Shown here: positions 1 through 8,931 of the stretch, one piece after another
Layout: each line of letters begins with the position of its first letter
How positions within the stretch are numbered: position 1 is the first letter of the stretch
Origin: an uncultured Muribaculaceae bacterium
Lineage (GTDB): Bacteria; Bacteroidota; Bacteroidia; Bacteroidales; Muribaculaceae
Length of the DNA stretch: 64,000 bases
Reading direction: 5' to 3'
NCBI GenBank assembly: GCA_910577315.1
Contig: CAJTME010000012.1
Coordinates: 42,398 to 106,397, forward strand
The notes under the pieces: model-generated
What the model was told of the DNA's origin: nothing
Seen by the model: the letters and a program-made list of their open reading frames with translations, nothing else
Databases searched by the model: none
Position numbers and translations under genes: made by a program

Positions 1-2443
1 TCCCGCGATGATCATCGGCGTGTTCGAGAACCTCGCCCTTCCCATGCCCAAGGATCACTTCACCGTCGGCATCATCGACGACGTTACCTTCACCTCGCTT
101 CCCCCGAAGGCTGAAATGGCCCTTGGCGGCGCAAGCATCTACGAGGCCAAGTTCTACGGCCTCGGCGCTGACGGCACCGTGGGCGCAAACAAGAACTCGG
201 TGAAAATCATCGGTGAGAACACCGACAAGTATTGTCAGGCTTACTTCGCATACGACTCGAAGAAATCGGGCGGCTTCACCTGCTCGCACCTCCGTTTCGG
301 CGACGAACCCATCCGTTCGACCTACCTGGTGAACACCCCCAACTTCGTGGCATGCCACGTGCAGGCTTACCTGCACATGTATGATGTTACCCGCGGCCTG
401 CGCGACGGCGGCACCTTCCTGCTCAACACCATCTGGGAAGGCCATGAACTCGCCGAGAACCTTCCCAACAAGGTAAAGCGCTACTTCGCCGAGCACAACA
501 TCACCGTCTACTATATCAACGCCACCAAGATTGCCCAGGAAATCGGCCTCGGCAACCGCACCAACACCATCCTCCAGAGCGCGTTCTTCCGCATCACCGA
601 GGTTATTCCCGTTGACCTGGCCGTAGAGCAGATGAAGAAATTCATCGTCAAGAGCTATGGCAAGAAAGGTCAGGATGTGGTTGACAAGAACTTCGCAGCC
701 GTTGACCGCGGCGGCGAATACCACCGTCTGGACGTTGATCCCGCATGGGCTCAGCTCCCCGACGACGAGGTTAAGGCCAACAACGATCCCGAATTCATCA
801 ACCGCATCGTGCGCCCCATCAACGCGCAGGACGGCGACCTGCTGAAAGTGTCGGACTTCGAGGCTATCCCCGACGGCACATGGCAGCAGGGTACAGCCCG
901 CTATGAGAAGCGCGGTGTGGCCGCTTTCGTTCCCGAATGGCTCGAGGAGAACTGCATACAGTGCAACAAGTGCGCATATGTCTGCCCTCACGCCGCCATC
1001 CGTCCGTTCGTTCTCGACCAGGCCGAAATGGCAGCCGCTCCCTTCGGCGAAGACACCACCATCCCCGCAATCGGCAAGACCTTCACCGGCATGCGCTTCA
1101 TCCAGAGCGTTGACGTGCTCGACTGTCTCGGCTGCTCGAACTGTGTTGACGTATGTCCCGGCAAGAAGGGCGTGAAGGCTCTCGAGATGAAACCCCTCGA
1201 GACCCAGCTCGACAAACAGGCCGAATGGGACTACTGTGCCGAGAAGGTTGCCTCGAAGGCTCACCTTGTTGACGTTCAGCAGACCGTCAAGAACAGCCAG
1301 TTCGCAACCCCGATGTTTGAATTCTCGGGTGCATGCTCGGGCTGCGGCGAAACTCCCTATGTCAAGCTCATTTCGCAGCTCTTCGGCGATCATGAAATGG
1401 TGGCCAACGCAACCGGTTGCTCGTCGATCTACTCAGGCTCAGTGCCCTCGACCCCCTATTGCACCGACGAGAAGGGCCACGGTCCCGCATGGGCAAACTC
1501 GCTGTTCGAGGACTTCGCTGAGTTCGGTCTCGGCATGAAGATTGCCTCCAACAAGATCCGCACCCGCGTGGCTGAGTTGATGACCAAGATGACCGAGTGT
1601 GACAAGTGCAGCGACGAAATGAAGGCTCTTGCAAGCCAGTGGCTCGAAAACCGCGAGTCGGCCGGCGTTACCCGCGAGGTTTACGAGAAGCTCGTGCCGA
1701 TGTGCGAAGCCTGCGGTTGCGATACCTGCAAGGCCCTGCTCGAACTGAAAGGCTTCATCGTGGCCCGCAGCCAGTGGATCATCGCCGGTGACGGCGCCGC
1801 CTACGACATCGGTTTCGGCGGTCTTGACCACGTGCTCGCATCGGGCGAGAATGTAAACGTAATCGTGCTCGACACCGAGGTTTACTCGAACACCGGCGGC
1901 CAGGCATCGAAGGCTACTCCGGTCGGCGCCATCGCCAAGTTTGCCGCTGCCGGCAAGCGCGTCCGCAAGAAAGACCTTGGCCTCATCGCCTCGACCTACG
2001 GCTATGTTTACTGCGCACAGATCGCCATGGGCGCCGACAATGCACAGACCCTCAAGGCTATCCGCGAGGCTGAGGCTTACGACGGCCCGTCGATCATCAT
2101 CGCCTACTCGCCCTGTATCAACCACGGCCTCCGCGCCGGCATGGGTCACAGCCAGGCTGAGGAAGCCCGCGCCGTTGAATGTGGCTACTGGCACCTGTGG
2201 CGCTACAACCCCTCTCTTGAACTGGAAGGCAAGAACCCCTTCACCCTCGATTCGAAAGAACCCGACTGGGATAAGTTCGAGGACTTCCTCAAAGGCGAGG
2301 TGCGCTACTCTTCGGTTCTGAAGCAGTATCCCGCCGAGGCCGGCGAACTCTTCGCCGCCGCCAAGGCCAACGCAATGTGGCGTTACAACAACTACCGCCG
2401 TCTCGCCCAGCAGCAGTGGGGCGTTGACCCGGACGTGAAGTAA
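1..2443 (+). CDS. nifJ: Pyruvate:ferredoxin (flavodoxin) oxidoreductase, C-terminal part (5' truncated by window edge)
   Basis: This enzyme oxidatively decarboxylates pyruvate to acetyl-CoA and CO2 and reduces ferredoxin or flavodoxin in the cytoplasm of anaerobes. The reading frame is open from the first full codon (base 2), so the start lies outside the window. About 813 of the family's usual 1,150-1,200 residues are visible. Two [4Fe-4S] motifs are seen (CIQCNKCAYVCP and CLGCSNCVDVCPG), followed by the C-terminal thiamine-diphosphate domain with the GDGAAYDIGFGG and SNTGGQASK motifs. Extra cysteines for the third cluster lie in SGACSGCGET and CEACGCDTC. It looks like a complete, functional single-chain enzyme apart from the missing 5' end. 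A terminator hairpin follows 21 bases after the stop codon, so it is probably the last gene of its transcript. Confidence 0.97.
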   Translation, partial: PAMIIGVFENLALPMPKDHFTVGIIDDVTFTSLPPKAEMALGGASIYEAKFYGLGADGTVGANKNSVKIIGENTDKYCQAYFAYDSKKSGGFTCSHLRFGDEPIRSTYLVNTPNFVACHVQAYLHMYDVTRGLRDGGTFLLNTIWEGHELAENLPNKVKRYFAEHNITVYYINATKIAQEIGLGNRTNTILQSAFFRITEVIPVDLAVEQMKKFIVKSYGKKGQDVVDKNFAAVDRGGEYHRLDVDPAWAQLPDDEVKANNDPEFINRIVRPINAQDGDLLKVSDFEAIPDGTWQQGTARYEKRGVAAFVPEWLEENCIQCNKCAYVCPHAAIRPFVLDQAEMAAAPFGEDTTIPAIGKTFTGMRFIQSVDVLDCLGCSNCVDVCPGKKGVKALEMKPLETQLDKQAEWDYCAEKVASKAHLVDVQQTVKNSQFATPMFEFSGACSGCGETPYVKLISQLFGDHEMVANATGCSSIYSGSVPSTPYCTDEKGHGPAWANSLFEDFAEFGLGMKIASNKIRTRVAELMTKMTECDKCSDEMKALASQWLENRESAGVTREVYEKLVPMCEACGCDTCKALLELKGFIVARSQWIIAGDGAAYDIGFGGLDHVLASGENVNVIVLDTEVYSNTGGQASKATPVGAIAKFAAAGKRVRKKDLGLIASTYGYVYCAQIAMGADNAQTLKAIREAEAYDGPSIIIAYSPCINHGLRAGMGHSQAEEARAVECGYWHLWRYNPSLELEGKNPFTLDSKEPDWDKFEDFLKGEVRYSSVLKQYPAEAGELFAAAKANAMWRYNNYRRLAQQQWGVDPDVK

Positions 2444-2464
2444 GAATCCTTACACATTAAATAA

Positions 2465-2505
2465 AAGACAGGCGTGGTCCCCGCAACGGGAGCCACGCCT
2501 GTCTT
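2465..2505 (+). terminator. Rho-independent-type terminator after nifJ
   Basis: A perfect 13-14 bp stem (AAGACAGGCGTGG and its complement) closes a short loop just after the nifJ stop. It is followed by TGGCTT rather than a long T run, so it may work as a strong hairpin more than as a textbook terminator. Confidence 0.8.
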
Positions 2506-2544
2506 GGCTTCAGGGAGAGGGTAATGCGGTTTTCTGGAGATTTT

Positions 2545-2576
2545 TTTGTAAAAAGGGGACGTGTGTTGTATCTTTG
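2545..2576 (+). promoter_or_regulatory. Bacteroidota-type promoter for the cobalamin riboswitch transcript
   Basis: TTTG at 2545-2548 and TATCTTTG at 2569-2576 are separated by 20 bases, which matches the TTTG-N19-TAnnTTTG pattern. Transcription would start a few bases later, immediately before the riboswitch aptamer. Confidence 0.75.
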
Positions 2577-2582
2577 TATCCG

Positions 2583-2750
2583 ATTTGGTGACGGCGCAAG
2601 CCGTTGAAAAGGGAACCGGGTGAAAGTCCCGGGCAGTCCCGCTGCCGTAAGCTCCATTGAAAGGGGGCGGCGATTAAATCCACTGAGGCCCGCGCGCCAT
2701 GGGAAGGAGAGCCGCTATCCGAGCAAGCCGGAAGACCTGCCAAGTCCTTG
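2583..2750 (+). ncRNA. Cobalamin (adenosylcobalamin/B12) riboswitch
   Basis: The leader carries the hallmark elements of the B12 aptamer in the right order: GGTGACGGCG..GCCGT as the paired entry, GAAAAGGGAACCGGGTGAAA, then GTCCCGGGCAGTCCCGCTGCC, an internal CCACTG, and the B12-box-like GCCGGAAGACCTGCC near 2728-2742. A downstream stem (TCCGC-TGC-GGCGGA, about 2797-2811) and a hairpin around 2775-2797 could form the expression platform. The regulated gene starts at 2903, about 150 bases further on. Such elements usually switch off B12 uptake genes when cobalamin is plentiful. Here the only downstream gene is the secreted protein at 2903-5497. Confidence 0.93.
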
Positions 2751-2902
2751 TTGCCCGAGATGAATCTTGCGAGGACGAGATTGGCATATCCGATCCTCCG
2801 CTGCGGCGGAAGGCGGCTGGCGGACATATATTCGCGTTTTTCATCTTCAGGCCGACAAGTGCGCTCACGCAACCTGTTTAACCTAATCAATAAATCTGCA
2901 AG

Positions 2903-5497
2903 ATGAAAAAACTTTTACTGTTCTCGCTTTTAAGTGTCATGGGGCTGGGCGCCCGGGCTGTGCCGTTCAAGGTGCAGGGCGTGCCCTACCGCGCGGCGGG
3001 CTATGAAGAACCCGGCGCCATTCCCTCGCCTTCCGACTTTGACTTCTCAACCGTTGAATCGTGGGCCGGCGAGGGCGAAAACAAGTGCTATGTTGTGATT
3101 CAATGGGCTGCCGAAGCGCAGGAAAACGCCCTGGTGTTCGGCTACCGATGGGACGGCACCGGGACCGGCATCGACGCCCTCGAAGCAGTCGCGCGTTCGC
3201 ATCCCCAGCTGTACGTTGCCACAGAAGGCGGTACCCAGTATGGCTCGACAATCAGCGGCATCGGCTGGGATCCCGACGGCGACGGCGGATTTGCCATCGT
3301 TAAGGACGGCACGACGGAATATCCCGACGGGGACGGCATTTTTGCGATGTCCGGCTATTCGTATGACGGGTATGAGCCGCTGCACCCCGATGACTGGTGG
3401 CACGGCGGCTGGTATGACGGCTATTGGTCGTATTGGGGCGGACATGTCGATGATGACAGCTTCTCGTATTCGCAGGTCGGCGCATCTGGCCGCGTGCTGG
3501 AGGACGGTTGCATAGACGGATGGATGTTCGCCCCCGGCCTTGAGACCGGCACCTGGAAAACATGGGTTGCCGCGCCCGCTCCGACCGTAAATCCCGGGCC
3601 TGAACCAGATCCTGACCCCGAACCTGACCCTGAACCCGGTGATGACGAACTCGCTGTGGGCGATGTGTTCGAGACCGGTGGACTGCGCCTGCGCATCACG
3701 GCCCTTGGCGACTCCCCCGAGGCAATCGTGACCTTCAAGCCGTCGGTAGAGGGCAGTGATGACGATTATACCGGCAACTGGATGATTTATGCCGGCACCA
3801 TAACCGTTCCTGAAACGATTGAATACGGCAAGTATGTGTTCACGATAACCGGCGTCGGCGAGTACGCGCTATATAACTCGCATGTTGAAAAGGTTGCGCT
3901 GCCCGCGTCGGTGGCCACAATAGGCGATTATGCCTTCTCATATTGCGAGAAACTTACAGAAATAAACATTCCCGCGGCGGTAACTGAACTCGGACGAGAG
4001 GCGTTCAGCTACTGTCCCGCGCTGACGACCGTGACGGGTATGGAAAACGTGGCCACCGTCGGCCGCTGCTGTTTCATGAACGACTCAATACTCAAGAATC
4101 TGTCGGGTCTGACGAAGGCAGAGGTTTTCGATGACTTTGCGTTCGCCTCGTGCGGCAGTCTGGAGACTGTGCCTGTTTCCCCAGTGCTGCGCTATGTTGG
4201 CAACAGCGCTTTCGGGAATACGGCGATTACTGACCTGGTTCTGCCAGCTACGGTTGAAAATTTCGGAGAGGTGTTCGGGATGCACAATGAAGCCGGCGTT
4301 AAGGTGTGGTGGTGCGCTTCCGAGCCTATAGACGTGCTCGGTGTATATAATTTCGCAACTTCATGGGATTATTCGACCGGCACCCCTGTGGTGGACTATG
4401 CTCCCATTTATGTTCCCTACGGCTGCCCGGCGGCTTTCAGGCGCGACGTTCCGTGGGAGAACAGCGAAATCCGCGAGCTTCATCCGGTGGCTGTGCTTGC
4501 GGGACACGACGTTGAAGTTGACGGACAATCGGCGAAGTTCACCGGTGTGCTGCAAGTGGCCGGCATTGTGGAGGAGAACGTGCCGGAACTGTTCCTGGCC
4601 TCCAATGACTTCTGGACGCATTACGGCAAGGTGGCCGGAAGCATGAAACTGGAATATCATCGGGCCGACACTCCCGAGACGGTGCTGACACTGGCTGCGG
4701 CGGGCAACGACGACGGCGATGCAGAGGCGGCGGTCAGCGGCCTCGCTCCCGGTGAATACCTCTACCGCTGGACTTCGGCGATGGAGCATCAGGCTGTCGC
4801 AAGCGAATGGACTCCGTTTGTAATCGAGGCCGCCGAGCAGCCTGTGCCGTCGGATGTGGCCACGTTCAATTTTATTGATGCCAGCACCCTGTCGGGGGTT
4901 CCCGGAGATGAGGAATGGTATTATGACGACAGCCGGAACCTATTCAAGGCCTGGAATTGCGACAACGGCGAGTTCAACGACAATGGCACGGTGCTGAGGC
5001 TCGAGAACGGCAGCTGGGCCAGCACCAACCATACGCGACTCCGCAAGGAGGTGGACAATCCCAGCGCCGGGAAACTGATGCTGTACGGTAACTTCACGCT
5101 TGTGGCTCCGGCTGGCAAGTGCTTCACGAGCATCGGCATAGCCAGCAGTAAATTCGTGAGTGACAAGACCAAATACATCGCTCTGGACAGCGGGCAGAAA
5201 GGCACGCTTGAATGTCCCGTGGAGAGCCGCGCGGACTATACGGCGCTGTGGACTGCCGACGTGGCCGACAGGGTCAACCAGGTGAAGTTTGTGAACAGCC
5301 GAAAATACGGCTATATGGAGCTTAAAGGCATAGACGCCGTGCTTGCGGATATTCCGAGCGGCATCACGGATGTGGAGAGCGCAGACGGAGCCGAACCGGT
5401 GTATTATACCTTGCAGGGCGTGAGGGTGGATAATCCGACGCCCGGCATCTATATAGAGCGTCGCGGCGAGTCCGTGCGCAAGGTGGTGGTGCGCTGA
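2903..5497 (+). CDS. Secreted leucine-rich-repeat protein under cobalamin riboswitch control; candidate B12-capture protein
   Basis: This is an 864-residue exported protein. The N-terminus is a signal peptide (MKKLLLFSLLSVMGLGARA) with no lipobox cysteine. Residues about 45-220 form a domain with the motif GYRWDGTGTG and many aromatic and glycine residues. A Pro/Asp/Glu linker follows (about 228-248), then BspA-type leucine-rich repeats around residues 315-455 (units such as LPASVATIGDYAF and IPAAVTELGREAF), an unassigned C-terminal region, and a final YYTLQGVRV...GIYIERRG segment that resembles a sorting or anchoring tail. The riboswitch and promoter directly upstream imply expression under B12 limitation. 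Inference: it binds corrinoids or a B12-carrying partner at the surface, in the manner of BtuG/BtuH. I recall GYRWDG-like domains in other secreted proteins linked to B12, but this is not verified. No btuB, btuC/D/F or cobalamin synthesis gene lies next to it. Confidence 0.85.
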   Translation: MKKLLLFSLLSVMGLGARAVPFKVQGVPYRAAGYEEPGAIPSPSDFDFSTVESWAGEGENKCYVVIQWAAEAQENALVFGYRWDGTGTGIDALEAVARSHPQLYVATEGGTQYGSTISGIGWDPDGDGGFAIVKDGTTEYPDGDGIFAMSGYSYDGYEPLHPDDWWHGGWYDGYWSYWGGHVDDDSFSYSQVGASGRVLEDGCIDGWMFAPGLETGTWKTWVAAPAPTVNPGPEPDPDPEPDPEPGDDELAVGDVFETGGLRLRITALGDSPEAIVTFKPSVEGSDDDYTGNWMIYAGTITVPETIEYGKYVFTITGVGEYALYNSHVEKVALPASVATIGDYAFSYCEKLTEINIPAAVTELGREAFSYCPALTTVTGMENVATVGRCCFMNDSILKNLSGLTKAEVFDDFAFASCGSLETVPVSPVLRYVGNSAFGNTAITDLVLPATVENFGEVFGMHNEAGVKVWWCASEPIDVLGVYNFATSWDYSTGTPVVDYAPIYVPYGCPAAFRRDVPWENSEIRELHPVAVLAGHDVEVDGQSAKFTGVLQVAGIVEENVPELFLASNDFWTHYGKVAGSMKLEYHRADTPETVLTLAAAGNDDGDAEAAVSGLAPGEYLYRWTSAMEHQAVASEWTPFVIEAAEQPVPSDVATFNFIDASTLSGVPGDEEWYYDDSRNLFKAWNCDNGEFNDNGTVLRLENGSWASTNHTRLRKEVDNPSAGKLMLYGNFTLVAPAGKCFTSIGIASSKFVSDKTKYIALDSGQKGTLECPVESRADYTALWTADVADRVNQVKFVNSRKYGYMELKGIDAVLADIPSGITDVESADGAEPVYYTLQGVRVDNPTPGIYIERRGESVRKVVVR

Positions 5498-5514
5498 CAG
5501 CTGATTTGAACGCG

Positions 5515-5550
5515 GATGCCCCGCAGCCTGGTTTGAGGCTGCGGGGCATC
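5515..5550. terminator. Bidirectional terminator between convergent genes
   Basis: A perfect 15 bp stem (GATGCCCCGCAGCCT and its complement) with a 6-base loop lies between the convergent stops at 5497 and 5553. It can serve both transcripts. Confidence 0.85.
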
Positions 5551-5552
5551 TG

Positions 5553-6728
5553 TCATCTGAGGGGGAGGGTGATGCGGAATGTGGTGCCGATGCCGGGGGT
5601 GGAGGATTTGACGAATATCGAGCCCATGTGGTATTGGTCGATGATGCGGCGGGCGAGGGTGAGGCCGAGTCCCCAGCCGCGTTTCTTGGTGGTGTAGCCG
5701 GGGTTGAAGACGCGTTTGAAGTTCTTGCGTGGTATGCCCTTGCCGCTGTCGGTGACCTCGACGAAGGCGGTGCGGCCTTCGGTGCCGGTGGTGACGTCGA
5801 TGGTGCCGCGGCCTTCCATGGCGTCGACGGCGTTCTTGATGAGGTTTTCCATGACCCATTCAAAGAGGGGGGCGCAGAGTTCGACGGGGATGGCGCCGGG
5901 GGCGGGGGTGAAGGTGAGGCGGACGCGTGATGAGATGCGTGTGGCCATATAGGTGGCGGCTGAGCCGACGACGTCGTTGAGGTCGGCGGGAACCATCTGG
6001 GGTACGGAGCCGATTTTGGAGAAGCGCGAGGCGATGGTGCTGAGGCGGTTTACGTCCTTGTTCATCTCGGCGACGGTGGCGGTGTCGACGCCCATGTCGG
6101 GGAGGAGTTCCATCCATGCCATCAGGGATGATATGGGGGTGCCGAGCTGGTGGGCTGTCTCTTTTGAAAGGCCGACCCATACCTTGTTCTGTTCGGCGCG
6201 TTTGGACGAGAGCATTGCGACGTAGACGACCACGATGAATGCGAGCATGACGGCGATGACGACGTAGGGGTAGAAGGAGAGGCGTTTGAGGAGGGTGGAG
6301 TCTTCGTAGTAGAGGTGCTGGACCGAGGCGGGGGATATGGCGATGTCAATGACGTTGGGGGTGTTGGCGAGGGCGTGGAGCTTTGACTGGAGGAAGGCTT
6401 CGTTGGCGGGGGAGAGGGCGCCGGGGTTGAGGGAGTCGACGGGTTGCGGGAGGTCGAAGTTGCGGTATTGGAGGATTGTGCCGGCGTCGTCGGTGAGGAG
6501 GACGGGGATGGTGGTGTTTGACTCGATGATGCGGAGGAGGAAGTCGATGTCTACGGCTTTGTCGGAATCGAATGAGGCGACAATCTCGCGTGTGGCGTCG
6601 GCCCAAATCTCCATGCGCTGGCGTTCCTGGGCGGAGAGGTCGCGCACGAGGCCTGTGGAGACGTAGAGGAACATCGCCACGACGGCGGCTGCCGTCACCA
6701 TGAATATTGCCTTACCGTAGCGGAGCAT
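5553..6728 (-). CDS. Membrane-bound sensor histidine kinase (orphan)
   Basis: This 391-residue kinase has a first membrane segment at about residues 8-28, a periplasmic sensor of about 120 residues, and a second membrane segment at about 152-174. The dimerisation/phosphoacceptor box is SKETAHQLGTPISS with the likely phosphorylated His at 193. The ATPase domain shows the N box (ENLIKNAVDAM), G1 (DSGKGIP) and G2 (GWGLGLTLAR). The whole set of catalytic motifs is present. No response-regulator gene adjoins it, and the partner is not visible in the window, so its signal and target are unknown. The start ATG at 6726-6728 follows an A-rich leader and a tandem GAATTAG repeat tract. It is on the same strand as the 6902-8185 gene, but 173 bases separate them. 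Confidence 0.93.
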   Translation of the reverse strand: MLRYGKAIFMVTAAAVVAMFLYVSTGLVRDLSAQERQRMEIWADATREIVASFDSDKAVDIDFLLRIIESNTTIPVLLTDDAGTILQYRNFDLPQPVDSLNPGALSPANEAFLQSKLHALANTPNVIDIAISPASVQHLYYEDSTLLKRLSFYPYVVIAVMLAFIVVVYVAMLSSKRAEQNKVWVGLSKETAHQLGTPISSLMAWMELLPDMGVDTATVAEMNKDVNRLSTIASRFSKIGSVPQMVPADLNDVVGSAATYMATRISSRVRLTFTPAPGAIPVELCAPLFEWVMENLIKNAVDAMEGRGTIDVTTGTEGRTAFVEVTDSGKGIPRKNFKRVFNPGYTTKKRGWGLGLTLARRIIDQYHMGSIFVKSSTPGIGTTFRITLPLR

Positions 6729-6753
6729 AATTTTTTTAATTAGGAATTTTTTC

Positions 6754-6794
6754 GAATTAGGAATTAGGAATTAGGAATTAGGAATTAGGAATTT
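6754..6794. repeat. Tandem 7-bp repeat (GAATTAG)5
   Basis: Five perfect GAATTAG units are followed by GAATTTTTT, just upstream of the histidine-kinase start. A related tract with the same ending occurs at 23611-23650 upstream of dnaX. The flank 6795-6900 is a long pyrimidine-rich stretch on the plus strand with no gene. Confidence 0.9.
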
Positions 6795-6901
6795 TTTCCT
6801 ATTCTTTTTTCTGTTTCCGCTTTTGTCTTTTTACTTTCTCCTTTTTCTTTATCCTTTCTCGTTTTCCTTTATTCGTTGTGCTTGATGCTTTTTGGTTGGT
6901 G

Positions 6902-8185
6902 TTATTCTTCTTTTTCGGTTTCGATGCGGGTGACGCGGATGAGCTCGAGACGGTTGGCGGCGGTGGAGAGGATGTCGAAACGGAGGTCGGCGAGGAGCAC
7001 CTGGTCGCCCTGGGCGGGGATGGTGCCGGTGGCGTGGAGGATGTAGCCGGCGAGGGTCTGGTAGTCGTCGTCCTCGGGGATGTCGAGGTGGAACTGCTCG
7101 TTGATGGCGGCAATCTCGCAGCGGCCCGAAAATTCGTAGATGCCGGGGGCTGTTTCGGTGCAGGTGAGGCCTGATTTGTCGTGCTCGTCCTGGATGTCGC
7201 CGAATATTTCCTCGACGAGGTCCTCGAGGGTTATGAGGCCGGCTGTGCCGCCGAATTCGTCGACGACGACGGCGAGGGATTTTTTCTGCTGGAGCATGCG
7301 GCGCATCATTTTGTTGGCGAGGAGGTTTTCGGGGGCGAAGAGCACGGGCTTGATGTGTTCTTTCCAGTCGGCGGCGGGGTCGAAGAGCTCGGAGACGTGG
7401 ATGTAGCCGAGGATGGTGTCGATGTCGTCGCGGAAGACGAGTATTTTGGAGCGGCCCGATGTGGTGAAGAGTTCGGAGAGCTGGTCGCGTGAGGTGGTGT
7501 CGATGTTGACGGCGACGACTTCGTTGCGGGGTGTCATGCAGTCGCGGAGGTGGGTGCTGGAGAAGTCGAGGGCGTTTTGGAAAATCTTGACTTCGTTTTC
7601 GACTTCGTGGTGTTTTTCCTCGAGGTTGTCGATGTTTTCCTCGATGAAGTCGTTGAGTTCGCCGACGGAAATCACGCGCAGGCGGCCTTCGGCGCTCTTG
7701 ATGCCGACGAGGCGCATGAGCATGCGCGACAGGAAGGTCGAGAACCAGGAGATCGGATAGAAGAGGAGGTAGAAGATGAAGACGGGGAGGGCGAAAATCT
7801 TGAGGGAGGAGTTGGGGTTGATGCGGAAGATTGTCTTGGGGAGGAATTCTCCAGTGAGGAGGATGACGGCGGTTGAGATGAGTGTCTGGGCGGCGAGGAC
7901 GAGTGCCGATGAGCTGATCCATGTTGCGAGCCAGGGCTCGAGGAGGGCGGCGGCTCCCATGCCGTAGATGACGAGCATGATGTTGTTGCCGACGAGGATG
8001 GACGAGATGAAGAACTCGCCGTTGGCGTAGAAGCGGTTTATAATCTTGGAGATTAGGCCGCCGCGGGCTACGTCGAGCTCGGTGCGGACGCGGTCGGAGG
8101 TGACGAAGGCTATCTCGACGCCCGAGAAAAGGGCGGAGAATGCGAGAGAGACGATTGAGAGTATGAGCCAGGTGGTATAGTCCAT
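6902..8185 (-). CDS. CNNM/CorC-HlyC family membrane protein with CBS pair
   Basis: This is a 427-residue inner-membrane protein of the HlyC/CorC (CNNM) family, whose members are tied to divalent-cation efflux or homeostasis; in gliding Bacteroidota a relative is GldE. Visible parts are the N-terminal DUF21 membrane domain (starting MDYTTWLILSIVSLAFSALF and including GVEIAF), a CBS pair (about residues 205-330, with FRDDIDTILGYIHV and VDEFGGTAGLITLEDLVEEI), and a C-terminal CorC_HlyC domain (about 340-420). Its ATG lies one base after the lptC stop, so the two are surely co-transcribed. The order coaX, barrel protein, lptC, this gene is a familiar Bacteroidales arrangement. No unusual residues were seen. 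Confidence 0.93.
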   Translation of the reverse strand: MDYTTWLILSIVSLAFSALFSGVEIAFVTSDRVRTELDVARGGLISKIINRFYANGEFFISSILVGNNIMLVIYGMGAAALLEPWLATWISSSALVLAAQTLISTAVILLTGEFLPKTIFRINPNSSLKIFALPVFIFYLLFYPISWFSTFLSRMLMRLVGIKSAEGRLRVISVGELNDFIEENIDNLEEKHHEVENEVKIFQNALDFSSTHLRDCMTPRNEVVAVNIDTTSRDQLSELFTTSGRSKILVFRDDIDTILGYIHVSELFDPAADWKEHIKPVLFAPENLLANKMMRRMLQQKKSLAVVVDEFGGTAGLITLEDLVEEIFGDIQDEHDKSGLTCTETAPGIYEFSGRCEIAAINEQFHLDIPEDDDYQTLAGYILHATGTIPAQGDQVLLADLRFDILSTAANRLELIRVTRIETEKEE

Positions 8186-8186
8186 T

Positions 8187-8918
8187 TTACAGGCGCTTTA
8201 AGGGGGCGTGGGTTGGTTGGGCGGTGGGGGATGAGGGCGATGTCGGAGCCATGCGGAACGGCGAGGCGGCGGGGGCGGGCTGGCGCTCGGATGCGCGGGC
8301 CGGGGCAGTGGCGCGGGGAGCGGCAGCGGCGGGAAGGGTGTCGTGGCCGGCATTGGCGGCTGGTTGCGCGCCGGGGCGGCTGACGGGGATGATGCCGGTG
8401 GGGCGGTTGACGGTGTAGGCGGTCATGTTTTGGTTTGACTCGAAGCCGTAGCCGTCGATGATGCGGTCGGAGCGGACGATGTGGATGAACGAGTCTGAGT
8501 AGACGAGCTGCCGGGCCTGATCCCAGAAGAGTTGCTGGGTGAGGAATGAGTCGCGGAGGGTGTTGACCATGACGACGTTTCCGTCGAGCTGCCATAGGCG
8601 TCGGCGCGAGTGGTAGGTGGCCGAGTCGCAGACGATGTTGGCGGCGGGGCGCAGCTGTTCGTCGTATTGCTCGAGGTGCATGCCCTCGGGGAATTTCCAG
8701 AAGGGTTCGGGGGCGTCCTCGAACATCTGCCAGACGGGAGTGGTGATGTGGTAGCGGGTGTAGCCGGAGTCGGAGATGAATGTGGAGACGTCGCGTGTGG
8801 TCATGGTGGGGACGGCGGCGCCGTTGACGTCGGGGACGAAGCTTTGGCGCTCCTCCTTGCACGACCAGGCGGAGGCCAGGGCGGCTGCGGCGATTGCTAT
8901 TGCGGGCAGGCGACGCAC
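8187..8918 (-). CDS. lptC: LptC-like LPS export protein
   Basis: The 243-residue protein has a short N-terminal membrane anchor or lipobox-like segment (ASAWSC) followed by a beta-rich LptC/OstA-type region. Typical segments are FISDSGYTRYHITTPVW, EGMHLEQYD and YHSRRRLWQLDGNVVMVN. LptC is the bitopic periplasmic link of the Lpt bridge and carries lipopolysaccharide from the LptB2FG transporter towards LptA. The C-terminal 60 residues are Pro/Ala-rich and low complexity, longer than in typical LptC, and probably disordered. The start appears to be GTG at 8916-8918. It follows the barrel gene by 13 bases and precedes the CorC/HlyC gene by one base. Assignment rests on sequence character plus conserved context. 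Confidence 0.8.
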   Translation of the reverse strand: MRRLPAIAIAAAALASAWSCKEERQSFVPDVNGAAVPTMTTRDVSTFISDSGYTRYHITTPVWQMFEDAPEPFWKFPEGMHLEQYDEQLRPAANIVCDSATYHSRRRLWQLDGNVVMVNTLRDSFLTQQLFWDQARQLVYSDSFIHIVRSDRIIDGYGFESNQNMTAYTVNRPTGIIPVSRPGAQPAANAGHDTLPAAAAPRATAPARASERQPAPAASPFRMAPTSPSSPTAQPTHAPLKRL

Positions 8919-8931
8919 GTGGTGGAGCGGA

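Noticed and set aside
2583..2900. Short open frames overlapping the cobalamin riboswitch
   Set aside because: They translate structured RNA sequence and have no protein similarity; the riboswitch explains the conservation.
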